Assembly (NCBI GenBank): GCA_029052265.1
Contig: JAIDJJ010000330.1
Location: forward strand, 1 to 15,897
Direction of reading: 5' to 3'
Source of the DNA: Muribaculaceae bacterium
GTDB lineage: Bacteria; Bacteroidota; Bacteroidia; Bacteroidales; Muribaculaceae
Length of the DNA: 15,897 bases
This document shows, one piece after another, positions 6,803 to 14,761 of this stretch (its first letter is position 1; each line of letters starts with the position of its first letter). Both the position numbers and the translations under genes were made by a program. The notes below the pieces were generated by a model. It searched no databases and was not told the origin of the DNA. It saw only the letters and a program-made list of their open reading frames with translations.

Positions 6803-9055
6803 TTATTTATATTCAAACGGAATAGTATGTCGGATATCTGTTGACGATGCTCCTACAAGAGCCTTGAACTTACCCGGCTCAACCACCCATGCGTGAGCCT
6901 TGTCGTCAAAGAATTTCAAAGATTCCGGAGTGACATCAAATTTAACGCTCCGGGTTTCACCTGGGGCAAGTTTAACCTTTGCGAATCCTTTAAGCTCCTT
7001 TACAGGACGAGGAAGTGACGACTTGAGATCTGAGATATAGAGTTCTACAGTCTCGCTTCCTTCTTTCGCTCCCTTGTTGGTCACAGGCACTTCTACTGTT
7101 ATTTTACCATTCTCCCCCAACACTGAGCCCGACACCACTGGTTTTCCGTATTCAAACTCGGTATAGCTCAATCCGTGTCCGAAAGGGAAAAGCGCCGGAA
7201 TCTTCTTTGTATCGTGCCAACGATACCCGACAAAGATATCTTCCATATATTTCTGTTTCGGGTTCTTTCCCCCCTCTATAACGGAACCAGGGATTGCAAC
7301 CACATCTGTGTCTCCGCTTTCTATTCCCGGATAAGAGATTTCCCCAAACGAGTTTGCTCCGCAATCCTGAAGTCTGACCGGAATAGAATAAGGGAGCTTT
7401 CCGGAAGGATTGACATTGCCCGCAATGACATCGGCGATACTGGCACCACCCATTGTGCCGAGATATGATACATGCAGGATTGCCGGCACATCATTTACCC
7501 AAGGCATTTCATAAGCGTTTCCGGAAATGTTGGCAATAATGATATTGGGATTGACCTTGATCAATTCTCCGATAAGCTGATTCTGCCCGAAAGGAAGTTC
7601 ATATTCGCGGCGGTCTGTACTTTCGCAATCCTGCCATGAGTTTTTGTTAAGTCCTCCGATATATATCACTACATCCGCATCCTTAGCCATATCCACAGCT
7701 TCCGCACGCAATCTGTCTTGCTCTTCCTGAGGTATTGTGTCTTCAGCCTCATAAAGAGTCCTTCCGCATGCATATCCGGGAGCATATTTCACCTTGTCGC
7801 CATAAAGATCCTGAAGTGCGGAAAGCGGAGATATATAATCTTTCGGTTTAAGTTCCGACGACCCTCCCCCGTCGGTAAGACGCCTCACGGCATTATCACC
7901 GACCACCAGGATAGTTTTGTATCTTGACCCGTCAAGAGGAAGGATACCGCTGTTTTTCAACAGAATTATTGATTCGTCACCAATTTGTTTCGCGGCGGCA
8001 TAGTGTGCCGGCGTACATTTTGAACCGAACGGTTTGTCGGAGTTCATGGCGGTGCGGAATATAAGACGCAGTATATTGCGTGCCTTATCATTTACAGTAC
8101 TTTCCGGCAATTCCCCTTTCCTGATCTTTTCAAGATATGGATTGGCAAGATAATAATCGTCATACCCGAACATGCTTTCGCTGGTGAGTCCGTTGGTATA
8201 AGAACCCATCTCTATATCAAGACCGTTAAGGGCAGCCTGATCAGTATCATGTGCCCCACCCCAGTCTGTTATGACAGCACCGTCAAAGCCCCATTCTCCG
8301 CGAAGTATATCATTGAGAAGCCGTTCATTGTGACAACAGTGTTGCCCCCATATCTGGTTATATGCACCCATGATAGACCATGCGCCACCATCCTGAACAG
8401 CTTTCTTGAATGCGGGGAGATATATTTCATAAAGAGCACGGTCGCTGAGCTCCACGTCGACAGTCCCGCGCCATTTTTCCTGATTGTTGAGTGCGAAATG
8501 CTTCACACAGGCGGCGACACCATTCTTTTGCAGTTCCTGTATATAAGGCACCACCATTTCACCGGCGAGATAGGGATCTTCTCCCATATATTCGAAATTG
8601 CGTCCGTTGAGAGGAGTGCGGTATATATTCACACCGGGTCCGAGCAACACATCCTTTTCCCGATAGCGCGCCTCTTCCCCGACACTCTTCCCGTAAAGGG
8701 CTGAGAGCTGAGGGTTCCAGGTTGCTGCAAGAGCTGTCAATGCCGGGAAAGCGGTGATTGAATCATTGGTCCAGCCTGAATAGCCCCAATCATTCCAATT
8801 GATTTCCGCACGCACCCCGTGGGGACCGTCGCTCATCCATATTTCGGGAATTCCGAGCCGTTCCACACCTTTTGAAGAGAATTTTCCCTGTGCGTGACAC
8901 AAAGCCACTTTCTCTTCAAGAGTCATTCGCGAAAGTGCATCTTCCACTCGCTGCTCGATCGGAGCTTTTTGATCAAGATATATCGGTGTCTCGTCGGTTG
9001 CAGCAGAGACGCCTGTCGCCATAGTCATTGCCATCAATAAATTTGTTAGTTTCAT
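6803..9055 (-). CDS. bglX: GH3 beta-glucosidase, periplasmic
   Basis: This 750-residue glycoside hydrolase family 3 exo-enzyme probably removes non-reducing backbone glucose from trimmed oligosaccharides. A signal peptide covers about residues 1-18 (GVSA), with no lipobox, which indicates the periplasm. The (beta/alpha)8 domain carries the substrate-binding KHFALNNQE (Lys185, His186), and the nucleophile is probably Asp264 in VITDWGG. The alpha/beta sandwich begins near 360 (ESIILLKNSGILPL), and Glu477 in CESTDRREYELP is the likely acid/base. A fibronectin-III-like domain closes the protein at about 665-740. Length and domain order are typical of bacterial beta-glucosidases of the BglX type; beta-xylosidase activity cannot be excluded. 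It is the last gene of the minus-strand cluster, starting 21 nt after the GH2 stop, so the two are almost certainly co-transcribed. The symbol reflects family resemblance only. Confidence 0.93.
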   Translation of the reverse strand: MKLTNLLMAMTMATGVSAATDETPIYLDQKAPIEQRVEDALSRMTLEEKVALCHAQGKFSSKGVERLGIPEIWMSDGPHGVRAEINWNDWGYSGWTNDSITAFPALTALAATWNPQLSALYGKSVGEEARYREKDVLLGPGVNIYRTPLNGRNFEYMGEDPYLAGEMVVPYIQELQKNGVAACVKHFALNNQEKWRGTVDVELSDRALYEIYLPAFKKAVQDGGAWSIMGAYNQIWGQHCCHNERLLNDILRGEWGFDGAVITDWGGAHDTDQAALNGLDIEMGSYTNGLTSESMFGYDDYYLANPYLEKIRKGELPESTVNDKARNILRLIFRTAMNSDKPFGSKCTPAHYAAAKQIGDESIILLKNSGILPLDGSRYKTILVVGDNAVRRLTDGGGSSELKPKDYISPLSALQDLYGDKVKYAPGYACGRTLYEAEDTIPQEEQDRLRAEAVDMAKDADVVIYIGGLNKNSWQDCESTDRREYELPFGQNQLIGELIKVNPNIIIANISGNAYEMPWVNDVPAILHVSYLGTMGGASIADVIAGNVNPSGKLPYSIPVRLQDCGANSFGEISYPGIESGDTDVVAIPGSVIEGGKNPKQKYMEDIFVGYRWHDTKKIPALFPFGHGLSYTEFEYGKPVVSGSVLGENGKITVEVPVTNKGAKEGSETVELYISDLKSSLPRPVKELKGFAKVKLAPGETRSVKFDVTPESLKFFDDKAHAWVVEPGKFKALVGASSTDIRHTIPFEYK

Positions 9056-9076
9056 TGCCGATTATTTCATTGTTGA

Positions 9077-11587
9077 TTATAAGCTTTTGATAGTCACTGT
9101 TGATTCTTTTAAATCGGGTGAAGTGGCATTCACTTTGATATCTCCCTTTTCTCCATCATTCTGCACAATAAGCATAGCCTTGCCGTAGAATGCCTTACGC
9201 TTGTCAGACTTGAACGGCTCCAAAGAAATCGGGGAACCGTTGTCTACTCCGGCATTGAAGCCTGCCCCCTCAACTTCAAATGTGATTTCATTTTCAGCAA
9301 GAGGACATAGATTCCCGTCTTTGTCAATCACCTCTACAGTGACATAGCTGAGATCAGACCCGTCAGCACTGATTTCGGAACGGTCGGGAGTAAGTCTTAT
9401 TGCGTATGGTTCGGAAGCTGTCTTCATGGAAGCCCGTTTGACCTCCTTGCCATCCTTCCGGCTGACAGCCACAAGTTCTCCTGGGGCAAACGGCACTCTC
9501 CACCAGACATGATAAGAGCCCTTCTCCGGTCTCTTTGCACCGAGCGACTCTCCGTTGAGGAATAGTTCCACTTCATCAGCATTGTTGAAGTATGCCCATA
9601 CATCGACATCCTCACCCTCTTTCCAATTCCAATGCGGGAAAAGATGGAGCACATCAAGATCGGGACGCCAACGGCTCTGATACATATAATATGAGTCTTT
9701 GGGGATTCCCGCAAGATCAACAATACCGAAATACGAACTTCTCGCCGGCCAGCCGAAAGGCGTGGGCTCCCCGAGATAGTCGAACCCTGTCCATACAAAC
9801 TGCCCCGTTATGAAATCATTGTCTTCCACATGACGCATTGTACCTTCATGCGTATTCCCCCACGGGACGTGGCAATTGTCATATGAAGAACATGAAAATG
9901 ATTCTTCATAAAACGGTTTGTCCCAGCGTTCAGGCCATACATACATGCTGTCGGAAGGCATGCGGTAATACCCTCGTGTCTGAAGTGCCGAAACACTTTC
10001 TGTCACAATAAACGGTTTGCCCGGAAAATTTTGGGGAACATCCTTAAACCAGTCGTCATGATAATTGAATCCGATGATGTCGAGCGCCCCTGAACGGAAC
10101 AGATGATTGCCGGGATCGGGCTCATTGCATCCTGCAGTGACCGGACGGGTGGGATCAAGTTCCCGGGTCATGTCTGCAAGTTTCTTTGTCAACAAAGAAT
10201 TGACCGACATCGGGGCGCCTTCCTCCGCAAGCATCTCTTTTCCGTGTCCGAAATTGAGAAGCAGGTTTGCCTCCGCAAGTGAAAGGGTGTCGGCTTGGGC
10301 ATCGCTCCACTGTTCGAGCACCTCATTACCGATGCTCCATATAATAATGGAAGGATGATTTCTGTCTCGCACGATCAGATCGGTCAAATCTTTCTCATGC
10401 CAATCCGGAAAATAACGGGCATAGTCGTGAGACGTTTTCTGTTTGCGCCACATGTCAAATGTCTCATCCATAACCATCAGTCCCATAGAATCGCAGAGTT
10501 CGAGAAGTTCGGGGGCGGGAGGATTGTGGGATGAACGGATGGCATTCGCGCCCATATCTTTCATGATTCGCAATTGGCGGGCTATCGCCGCCCCGTTGAC
10601 AACCGCTCCCAAAGCCCCCGCATCATGATGCAGACACACTCCATTGATCTTCATTCTTTCCCCATTGAGGGAGAATCCTTTCTCCGGATCAAACTCAAAA
10701 TAGCGGAATCCGGTTTTTGTCTCATATGAATCCACTGTCTGACCATCCACTTCCAGACGGTTGACCACCGTATAAAGCGACGGGGATTTTACTGACCACA
10801 GATCGGGATCGGCAACAGACAACGGTTGACTAATCTCAGTCTTTTCCCCTGCCCTGATAGAAACAGGCTGCGAACCCTTCGCCACCACTTTCCCTGCCGG
10901 AGAAATCACATCGGTCTGCAAGATAGCTTTTACCGTTTTTTTTCCATTGTTTTCTACATTTGTTACCACAGTTATGTCTGCAGCCTCATCGGTCACCTTA
11001 TCCTGACGCACAAAAGTACCCCATTGGGCTACATGCACCGGATCAAGCACCCGCAACCATACATGCCGATAGATACCGCAGCCGCTATACCACCGTGAAT
11101 TGGGTTGTTCGGCATTGTCTACCCTGACGGCTATAACGTTGTTTCCGGGCTTGAGCCAGGGTGTCAGATCATAGCTGAAAGATGCATAACCATATGGACG
11201 TGTGCCGAGTTCATGTCCGTTGATATAGACCGTGGCATTCATATATGCCCCGTCAAAATCTATATAGACCTCCTTCCCTTTCAGACCGGAAGGCAGGGTG
11301 AACGTCTTGCGGTACCAACCGACGCCTCCGGGCAAAGCACCTCCTCCCGTGCCGGAAGGATTGTCTTCACTAAAGTCCCCTTCAATCGCCCAATCGTGTG
11401 GAAGATCTAAAGATCGCCATGATTTATCGTTGAATCCGGGGGAGGAATAACCGGATTGGTCGCTCAATGTAAATTTCCACCCTTTGTCAAACGAAACAGC
11501 ACGGCTGTCACCTCCCGCCCGCACATTCACAGCGCAGGCGAGGAGGATTAAATAAGCCATGAGAAAACTTACAACTTTCTTTTTCAT
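9077..11587 (-). CDS. GH2 beta-galactosidase
   Basis: This 836-residue GH2 enzyme probably removes terminal beta-galactose from side chains. An N-terminal export signal is clear. LLAC puts a Cys at residue 18, but Leu at -2 makes it a poor lipobox, so ordinary cleavage near VRA/GGD is as likely. In order come the sugar-binding jelly roll (about 30-185, with GVGWYRKTF and RWYSGCGIYRHVWL), the Ig-like domain (about 187-295) and the TIM barrel (about 297-625). The barrel carries the acid/base Glu422 in WSIGNEV and the nucleophile Glu530 in FIVTES, with RSSHNPP at 351-357. A DUF4982-like domain (about 640-710) and a final Ig-like domain (about 725-836) complete the usual Bacteroidota architecture. 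It lies 78 nt after GH31 and 21 nt before GH3. That 78-nt spacer holds only a weak 6-bp inverted repeat (11589-11594 with 11604-11609). Other GH2 activities are possible but fit less well. Confidence 0.92.
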   Translation of the reverse strand: MKKKVVSFLMAYLILLACAVNVRAGGDSRAVSFDKGWKFTLSDQSGYSSPGFNDKSWRSLDLPHDWAIEGDFSEDNPSGTGGGALPGGVGWYRKTFTLPSGLKGKEVYIDFDGAYMNATVYINGHELGTRPYGYASFSYDLTPWLKPGNNVIAVRVDNAEQPNSRWYSGCGIYRHVWLRVLDPVHVAQWGTFVRQDKVTDEAADITVVTNVENNGKKTVKAILQTDVISPAGKVVAKGSQPVSIRAGEKTEISQPLSVADPDLWSVKSPSLYTVVNRLEVDGQTVDSYETKTGFRYFEFDPEKGFSLNGERMKINGVCLHHDAGALGAVVNGAAIARQLRIMKDMGANAIRSSHNPPAPELLELCDSMGLMVMDETFDMWRKQKTSHDYARYFPDWHEKDLTDLIVRDRNHPSIIIWSIGNEVLEQWSDAQADTLSLAEANLLLNFGHGKEMLAEEGAPMSVNSLLTKKLADMTRELDPTRPVTAGCNEPDPGNHLFRSGALDIIGFNYHDDWFKDVPQNFPGKPFIVTESVSALQTRGYYRMPSDSMYVWPERWDKPFYEESFSCSSYDNCHVPWGNTHEGTMRHVEDNDFITGQFVWTGFDYLGEPTPFGWPARSSYFGIVDLAGIPKDSYYMYQSRWRPDLDVLHLFPHWNWKEGEDVDVWAYFNNADEVELFLNGESLGAKRPEKGSYHVWWRVPFAPGELVAVSRKDGKEVKRASMKTASEPYAIRLTPDRSEISADGSDLSYVTVEVIDKDGNLCPLAENEITFEVEGAGFNAGVDNGSPISLEPFKSDKRKAFYGKAMLIVQNDGEKGDIKVNATSPDLKESTVTIKSL

Positions 11588-11665
11588 TTAACCAACTCTA
11601 ATCTGGTTACAATTAAATATTAAAATCAATTAAACTCGTTAAAACAAATGGATTCTGGTGAAAAC

Positions 11666-14548
11666 TTAAATTTTGATTTCTATTTTTGAACCTGAATACT
11701 TCACTTCTTTACCTTTGGATCCACGGGTATAACCCACAGGGTTTTCTTCCGATACCTTTATTATATTAAATGTTCTTTCTTTAAGCATTCCCGGAAATTC
11801 ACCCTCACGCTCCCCTATTGTAAGAAGCCCGGAATTATCGTCGTATGTGAAAGGAATCTTTGAATAAGCTCCTTTCTCATAATTATAATTGAGATTCTCA
11901 TCTTCATACAGGGTAAACTCCCCGTTTTCCCCACAATAAACATAAAGAGTGATCTCATCTGCAGGTTTTTGATCCGCATATTGAATTTCGGGTCCGAATG
12001 GAACTATCGCCCCGGAACGGACAAACAGAGGCATTCTGTCGTAGGGCGCATCGACAACTTTTGTCTCCCCTCCTTTTGAAACTTCTTTACCTGTGTAGAA
12101 ATCATACCAAAGGGAACCTTTTGGAAAATAAACCTCTCGGTTTCTTGCATTGTATTTATAGACCGGAGCCACAAGGAACGCATTGCCAAACATAAACTGA
12201 TCCTGAATGCTGCGTGTGGCAGGATCGGCTGTATATTCCATAACCATCGGACGCATCACGGTATAATCATCAAAATGAGTCTTGCCTGCGAGCGAGTAGA
12301 TATATGGCATCATATCATAGCGAAGGTTGGTATAATAGACCACTGACTGATACGCAGGATGGTTTTCGGGAGCTATGTTGAAAATCTCGCGGTAAGGCCA
12401 TTGTCCGTGCGCACGGAAGAGTGGTGAAAATGCACCGAACTGATACCAGCGGGTGTTGAGTTCACGCCACTCTTTAAGATCCGGATTTTCGATACCTTTT
12501 GCAAGATATTCCTGTTGTGCCTTTACATAGCGGTCTTCCACACAGAAACCACCGATATCCATTGTCCACCAGGGCACACCGCTCATCGAGAAGTTGAGTC
12601 CCGCAGAAATCTGCGCTTTCATGTCTTCCCAACGTGTGGCGATATCGCCGCTCCATGTAGCGGTAGAATAACGCTGCTGGCCGGCAAATCCGGAACGGGT
12701 GAGTAAGAACACACGCTTGTCAGGATCCACACCGCGCTGCCCGTTGTAAATAGCATCGGCATTCATGAGGGCATAGGCATTGAAATATTTTGCAGAGGGG
12801 CCCAATGCAGTCGGCGTGATAAGATCTTTCCTATACTGAATATCCGTACAGTCTCGGATATTTGGTTCGGAAGCGTCCATCCACCAGGCATCGATACCAA
12901 GGGGCATATAATGATCGTTGATCTGACTCCAGAAAAGTTTTCTGGCTCCCGGATCATATGCATCATAGAATGACCCGAGATAACCGGGTCCGACCCAATC
13001 GCGTATGCTGTCCTGAACCGGCAGTTTATACATCCAGCCATTCTTGTCAAACTCCTTATAATGCTCTGTGGTCACATAAAACTTCGGCCACACAGATATC
13101 ATCAGGCGGGCATTCATGTCGTGGATAGTGTCTACCATACCTTTGGGATCAGGGAAACGGGCACGGTCAAACTCATGACTACCCCATGAATCTTCTTTCC
13201 AATGAAGCCAGTCGATCACAATATTGTCGATAGGGATACCACGTTTGCGGAATTCGGCAAGTGTTGAAAGCACCTCTTCCTGGGTGTTATATTTCTCACG
13301 GCTCTGCCAGTAACCCATCGCCCATTTGGGCATGATGGGGGCCTTCCCTGTCAGGGTGCGGTAGCCGGAGATCACATCATCCATATCGTCGCCATACACG
13401 AAATAATAATCTATCTGGTCTTGCATCTCTCCCCACCAGCTCATATTAAGCTGGTCTTTAGGATCACGCGGGTCATACACCCGGAGTCCGCAATAAGCCA
13501 CAGATCCGTTTGGCTCCCATTCTATTTTCAGGGGCACACGTTTCCCTGCCTCAAGATTCACTGAAAACTTATAGCTGTTGGGATTCCATGCTGTACGCCA
13601 ACGTTCGGGCACTACTTCCTTGTTGTCGACAAATACTTTCTGATAACCGGAATAATATAGTATAAACTTATATTCCCCGCTCACTGAAGGCTCTATTTCT
13701 CCTTCATATGTGACATGACTGCCCGCAAAATTGAAATTCTGAGGCAGATTGACCACATGCGATAGATCTCCCCTTATGAGGTGTTCAAAATAGATCGAAT
13801 CCTCCCGTTGCACCAGTGTCCCCTCATCCTTATTTGCCGGCACATATGTTCCTGTGAGGGCACCCTCATTGCCGTCTTTGTCGAAGAGTTTGAAAACACC
13901 GCCAAGCTGCTTATAACCGTCGGGATTACCCCAACGACAAAGTGAATAACTGTCCCAAAGAATACCGTAGTTGTCGGTAGACACCACGAATGGCACAGAC
14001 ACCTTAGTATTATATTGGAACAACTCCTCATTTTTACCTTTATAATTAAATTCGTCACTCTGGTGCTGACCCAGACCGTAGATACCTTCATCTTCAGAAA
14101 GGGATTCAAACACCTGGCGTACAGTGTACCCTTTTGTGCCCTCAACCTCGATCGGGGAGAATTCCCTGCCACCTTCAGCCTCGGCTACTATCAGTTTGCC
14201 TGACATGTCATAAAATTTCACATTGCCTGTAGCATACGAAACAGTCGCTCTCACTGTGGAAGTCACGACAGAGACTGTCGAATCTGTTTCCTCCACATCA
14301 AATTTCACCTTCTGTTCCGGCTTAACCACCACAAGACTCGCATCTTCTGCAAATTTGTCATCCGGCGTAGCAGAGACGCGGATTATCTTGTCATCAAAAA
14401 CCTGAAGCCGGACTTTGCGGACTCCGTCTTCTTTTTGCTGATCTATGTTGACAATAATTCCCGTCTGCTCCTTATTATATTTTGCGGAACTACAGGAAGC
14501 GAGCAATGCCGTGGCAAACAGACCGCATGTAAAATAGAATGATTTCAT
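11666..14548 (-). CDS. GH31 alpha-xylosidase-type lipoprotein with PA14 insert
   Basis: This 960-residue GH31 enzyme most likely releases alpha-1,6-xylose from the non-reducing end of xyloglucan oligosaccharides. The signal peptide ends in the lipobox LASC (Cys19). The next residues, SSAKY, lack the acidic export signal seen in SusD, so a periplasm-facing outer-membrane lipoprotein is likely. A GH31 N-terminal beta-sandwich (about 30-225) is interrupted by a PA14-like domain at about 226-365. The TIM barrel runs from about 405 to 730, with the nucleophile Asp558 in AWWMDASEPN and the acid/base Asp635 in TWSGDIATRW. C-terminal beta domains follow (FMFGNAFLVAPV at 785-796). PA14 inside the N-terminal domain is the signature of characterised xyloglucan-active GH31 enzymes from Bacteroides ovatus and Cellvibrio, where it extends the substrate-binding site. 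Alpha-glucosidase activity is the main alternative. It is the first enzyme gene after the HTCS. Confidence 0.92.
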   Translation of the reverse strand: MKSFYFTCGLFATALLASCSSAKYNKEQTGIIVNIDQQKEDGVRKVRLQVFDDKIIRVSATPDDKFAEDASLVVVKPEQKVKFDVEETDSTVSVVTSTVRATVSYATGNVKFYDMSGKLIVAEAEGGREFSPIEVEGTKGYTVRQVFESLSEDEGIYGLGQHQSDEFNYKGKNEELFQYNTKVSVPFVVSTDNYGILWDSYSLCRWGNPDGYKQLGGVFKLFDKDGNEGALTGTYVPANKDEGTLVQREDSIYFEHLIRGDLSHVVNLPQNFNFAGSHVTYEGEIEPSVSGEYKFILYYSGYQKVFVDNKEVVPERWRTAWNPNSYKFSVNLEAGKRVPLKIEWEPNGSVAYCGLRVYDPRDPKDQLNMSWWGEMQDQIDYYFVYGDDMDDVISGYRTLTGKAPIMPKWAMGYWQSREKYNTQEEVLSTLAEFRKRGIPIDNIVIDWLHWKEDSWGSHEFDRARFPDPKGMVDTIHDMNARLMISVWPKFYVTTEHYKEFDKNGWMYKLPVQDSIRDWVGPGYLGSFYDAYDPGARKLFWSQINDHYMPLGIDAWWMDASEPNIRDCTDIQYRKDLITPTALGPSAKYFNAYALMNADAIYNGQRGVDPDKRVFLLTRSGFAGQQRYSTATWSGDIATRWEDMKAQISAGLNFSMSGVPWWTMDIGGFCVEDRYVKAQQEYLAKGIENPDLKEWRELNTRWYQFGAFSPLFRAHGQWPYREIFNIAPENHPAYQSVVYYTNLRYDMMPYIYSLAGKTHFDDYTVMRPMVMEYTADPATRSIQDQFMFGNAFLVAPVYKYNARNREVYFPKGSLWYDFYTGKEVSKGGETKVVDAPYDRMPLFVRSGAIVPFGPEIQYADQKPADEITLYVYCGENGEFTLYEDENLNYNYEKGAYSKIPFTYDDNSGLLTIGEREGEFPGMLKERTFNIIKVSEENPVGYTRGSKGKEVKYSGSKIEIKI

Positions 14549-14576
14549 AAATATAGGTAAGGGTTAACTAAAAAAA

Positions 14577-14631
14577 CTGGTAGAAGCACAACAGGCACCG
14601 AAGACCGGATGCCCCAGACCGCAGGGGGCAT
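14577..14631 (-). promoter_or_regulatory. GH31 mRNA leader with two mutually exclusive hairpins
   Basis: Hairpin A pairs 14609-14615 with 14625-14631 (ATGCCCC with GGGGCAT, 9-nt loop). Hairpin B pairs 14594-14600 with 14606-14613 (GGCACCG against CGG-A-TGCC, one bulged base), and CTGG at 14577-14580 could extend it against 14614-14617 across a 13-nt bulge. A and B share 14609-14615, so only one can form. On the minus strand B, if extended, runs straight into seven Ts (complement of 14576-14570), 21 nt before the GH31 ATG. This resembles an attenuator or a terminator for HTCS read-through, but the stems are short and the arrangement is only suggestive. Confidence 0.3.
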
Positions 14632-14672
14632 GTCGCTTCATGACTCCCTTGCGTCTGCTATGACTCACACTA

Positions 14673-14680
14673 CAAAATTA
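14673..14680 (-). promoter_or_regulatory. Candidate -7 box for the GH31-GH2-GH3 operon
   Basis: On the minus strand this reads TAATTTTG, a perfect TAnnTTTG match, about 125 bp before the GH31 start, giving a leader of roughly 115-120 nt. No TTTG is found at the -33 distance, which would fit a promoter that depends on an activator such as the HTCS. The gap 14549-14761 otherwise holds the leader hairpins and a 7-bp direct repeat (ATGACTC at 14640-14646 and 14660-14666). Confidence 0.35.
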
Positions 14681-14761
14681 CTTCAAATTAACCACCTCCT
14701 ACCACCCTTTCCGTGTCGGATAAGGTGTGATTATACCATCCAAGGGGGAAGAATTGTTAAT

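Noticed and set aside
8249..8704. A 151-codon open frame on the plus strand opposite the GH3 gene.
   Set aside because: It is antisense to the conserved GH3 catalytic domain, with no signal peptide or motif and no promoter seen. It is a shadow frame.
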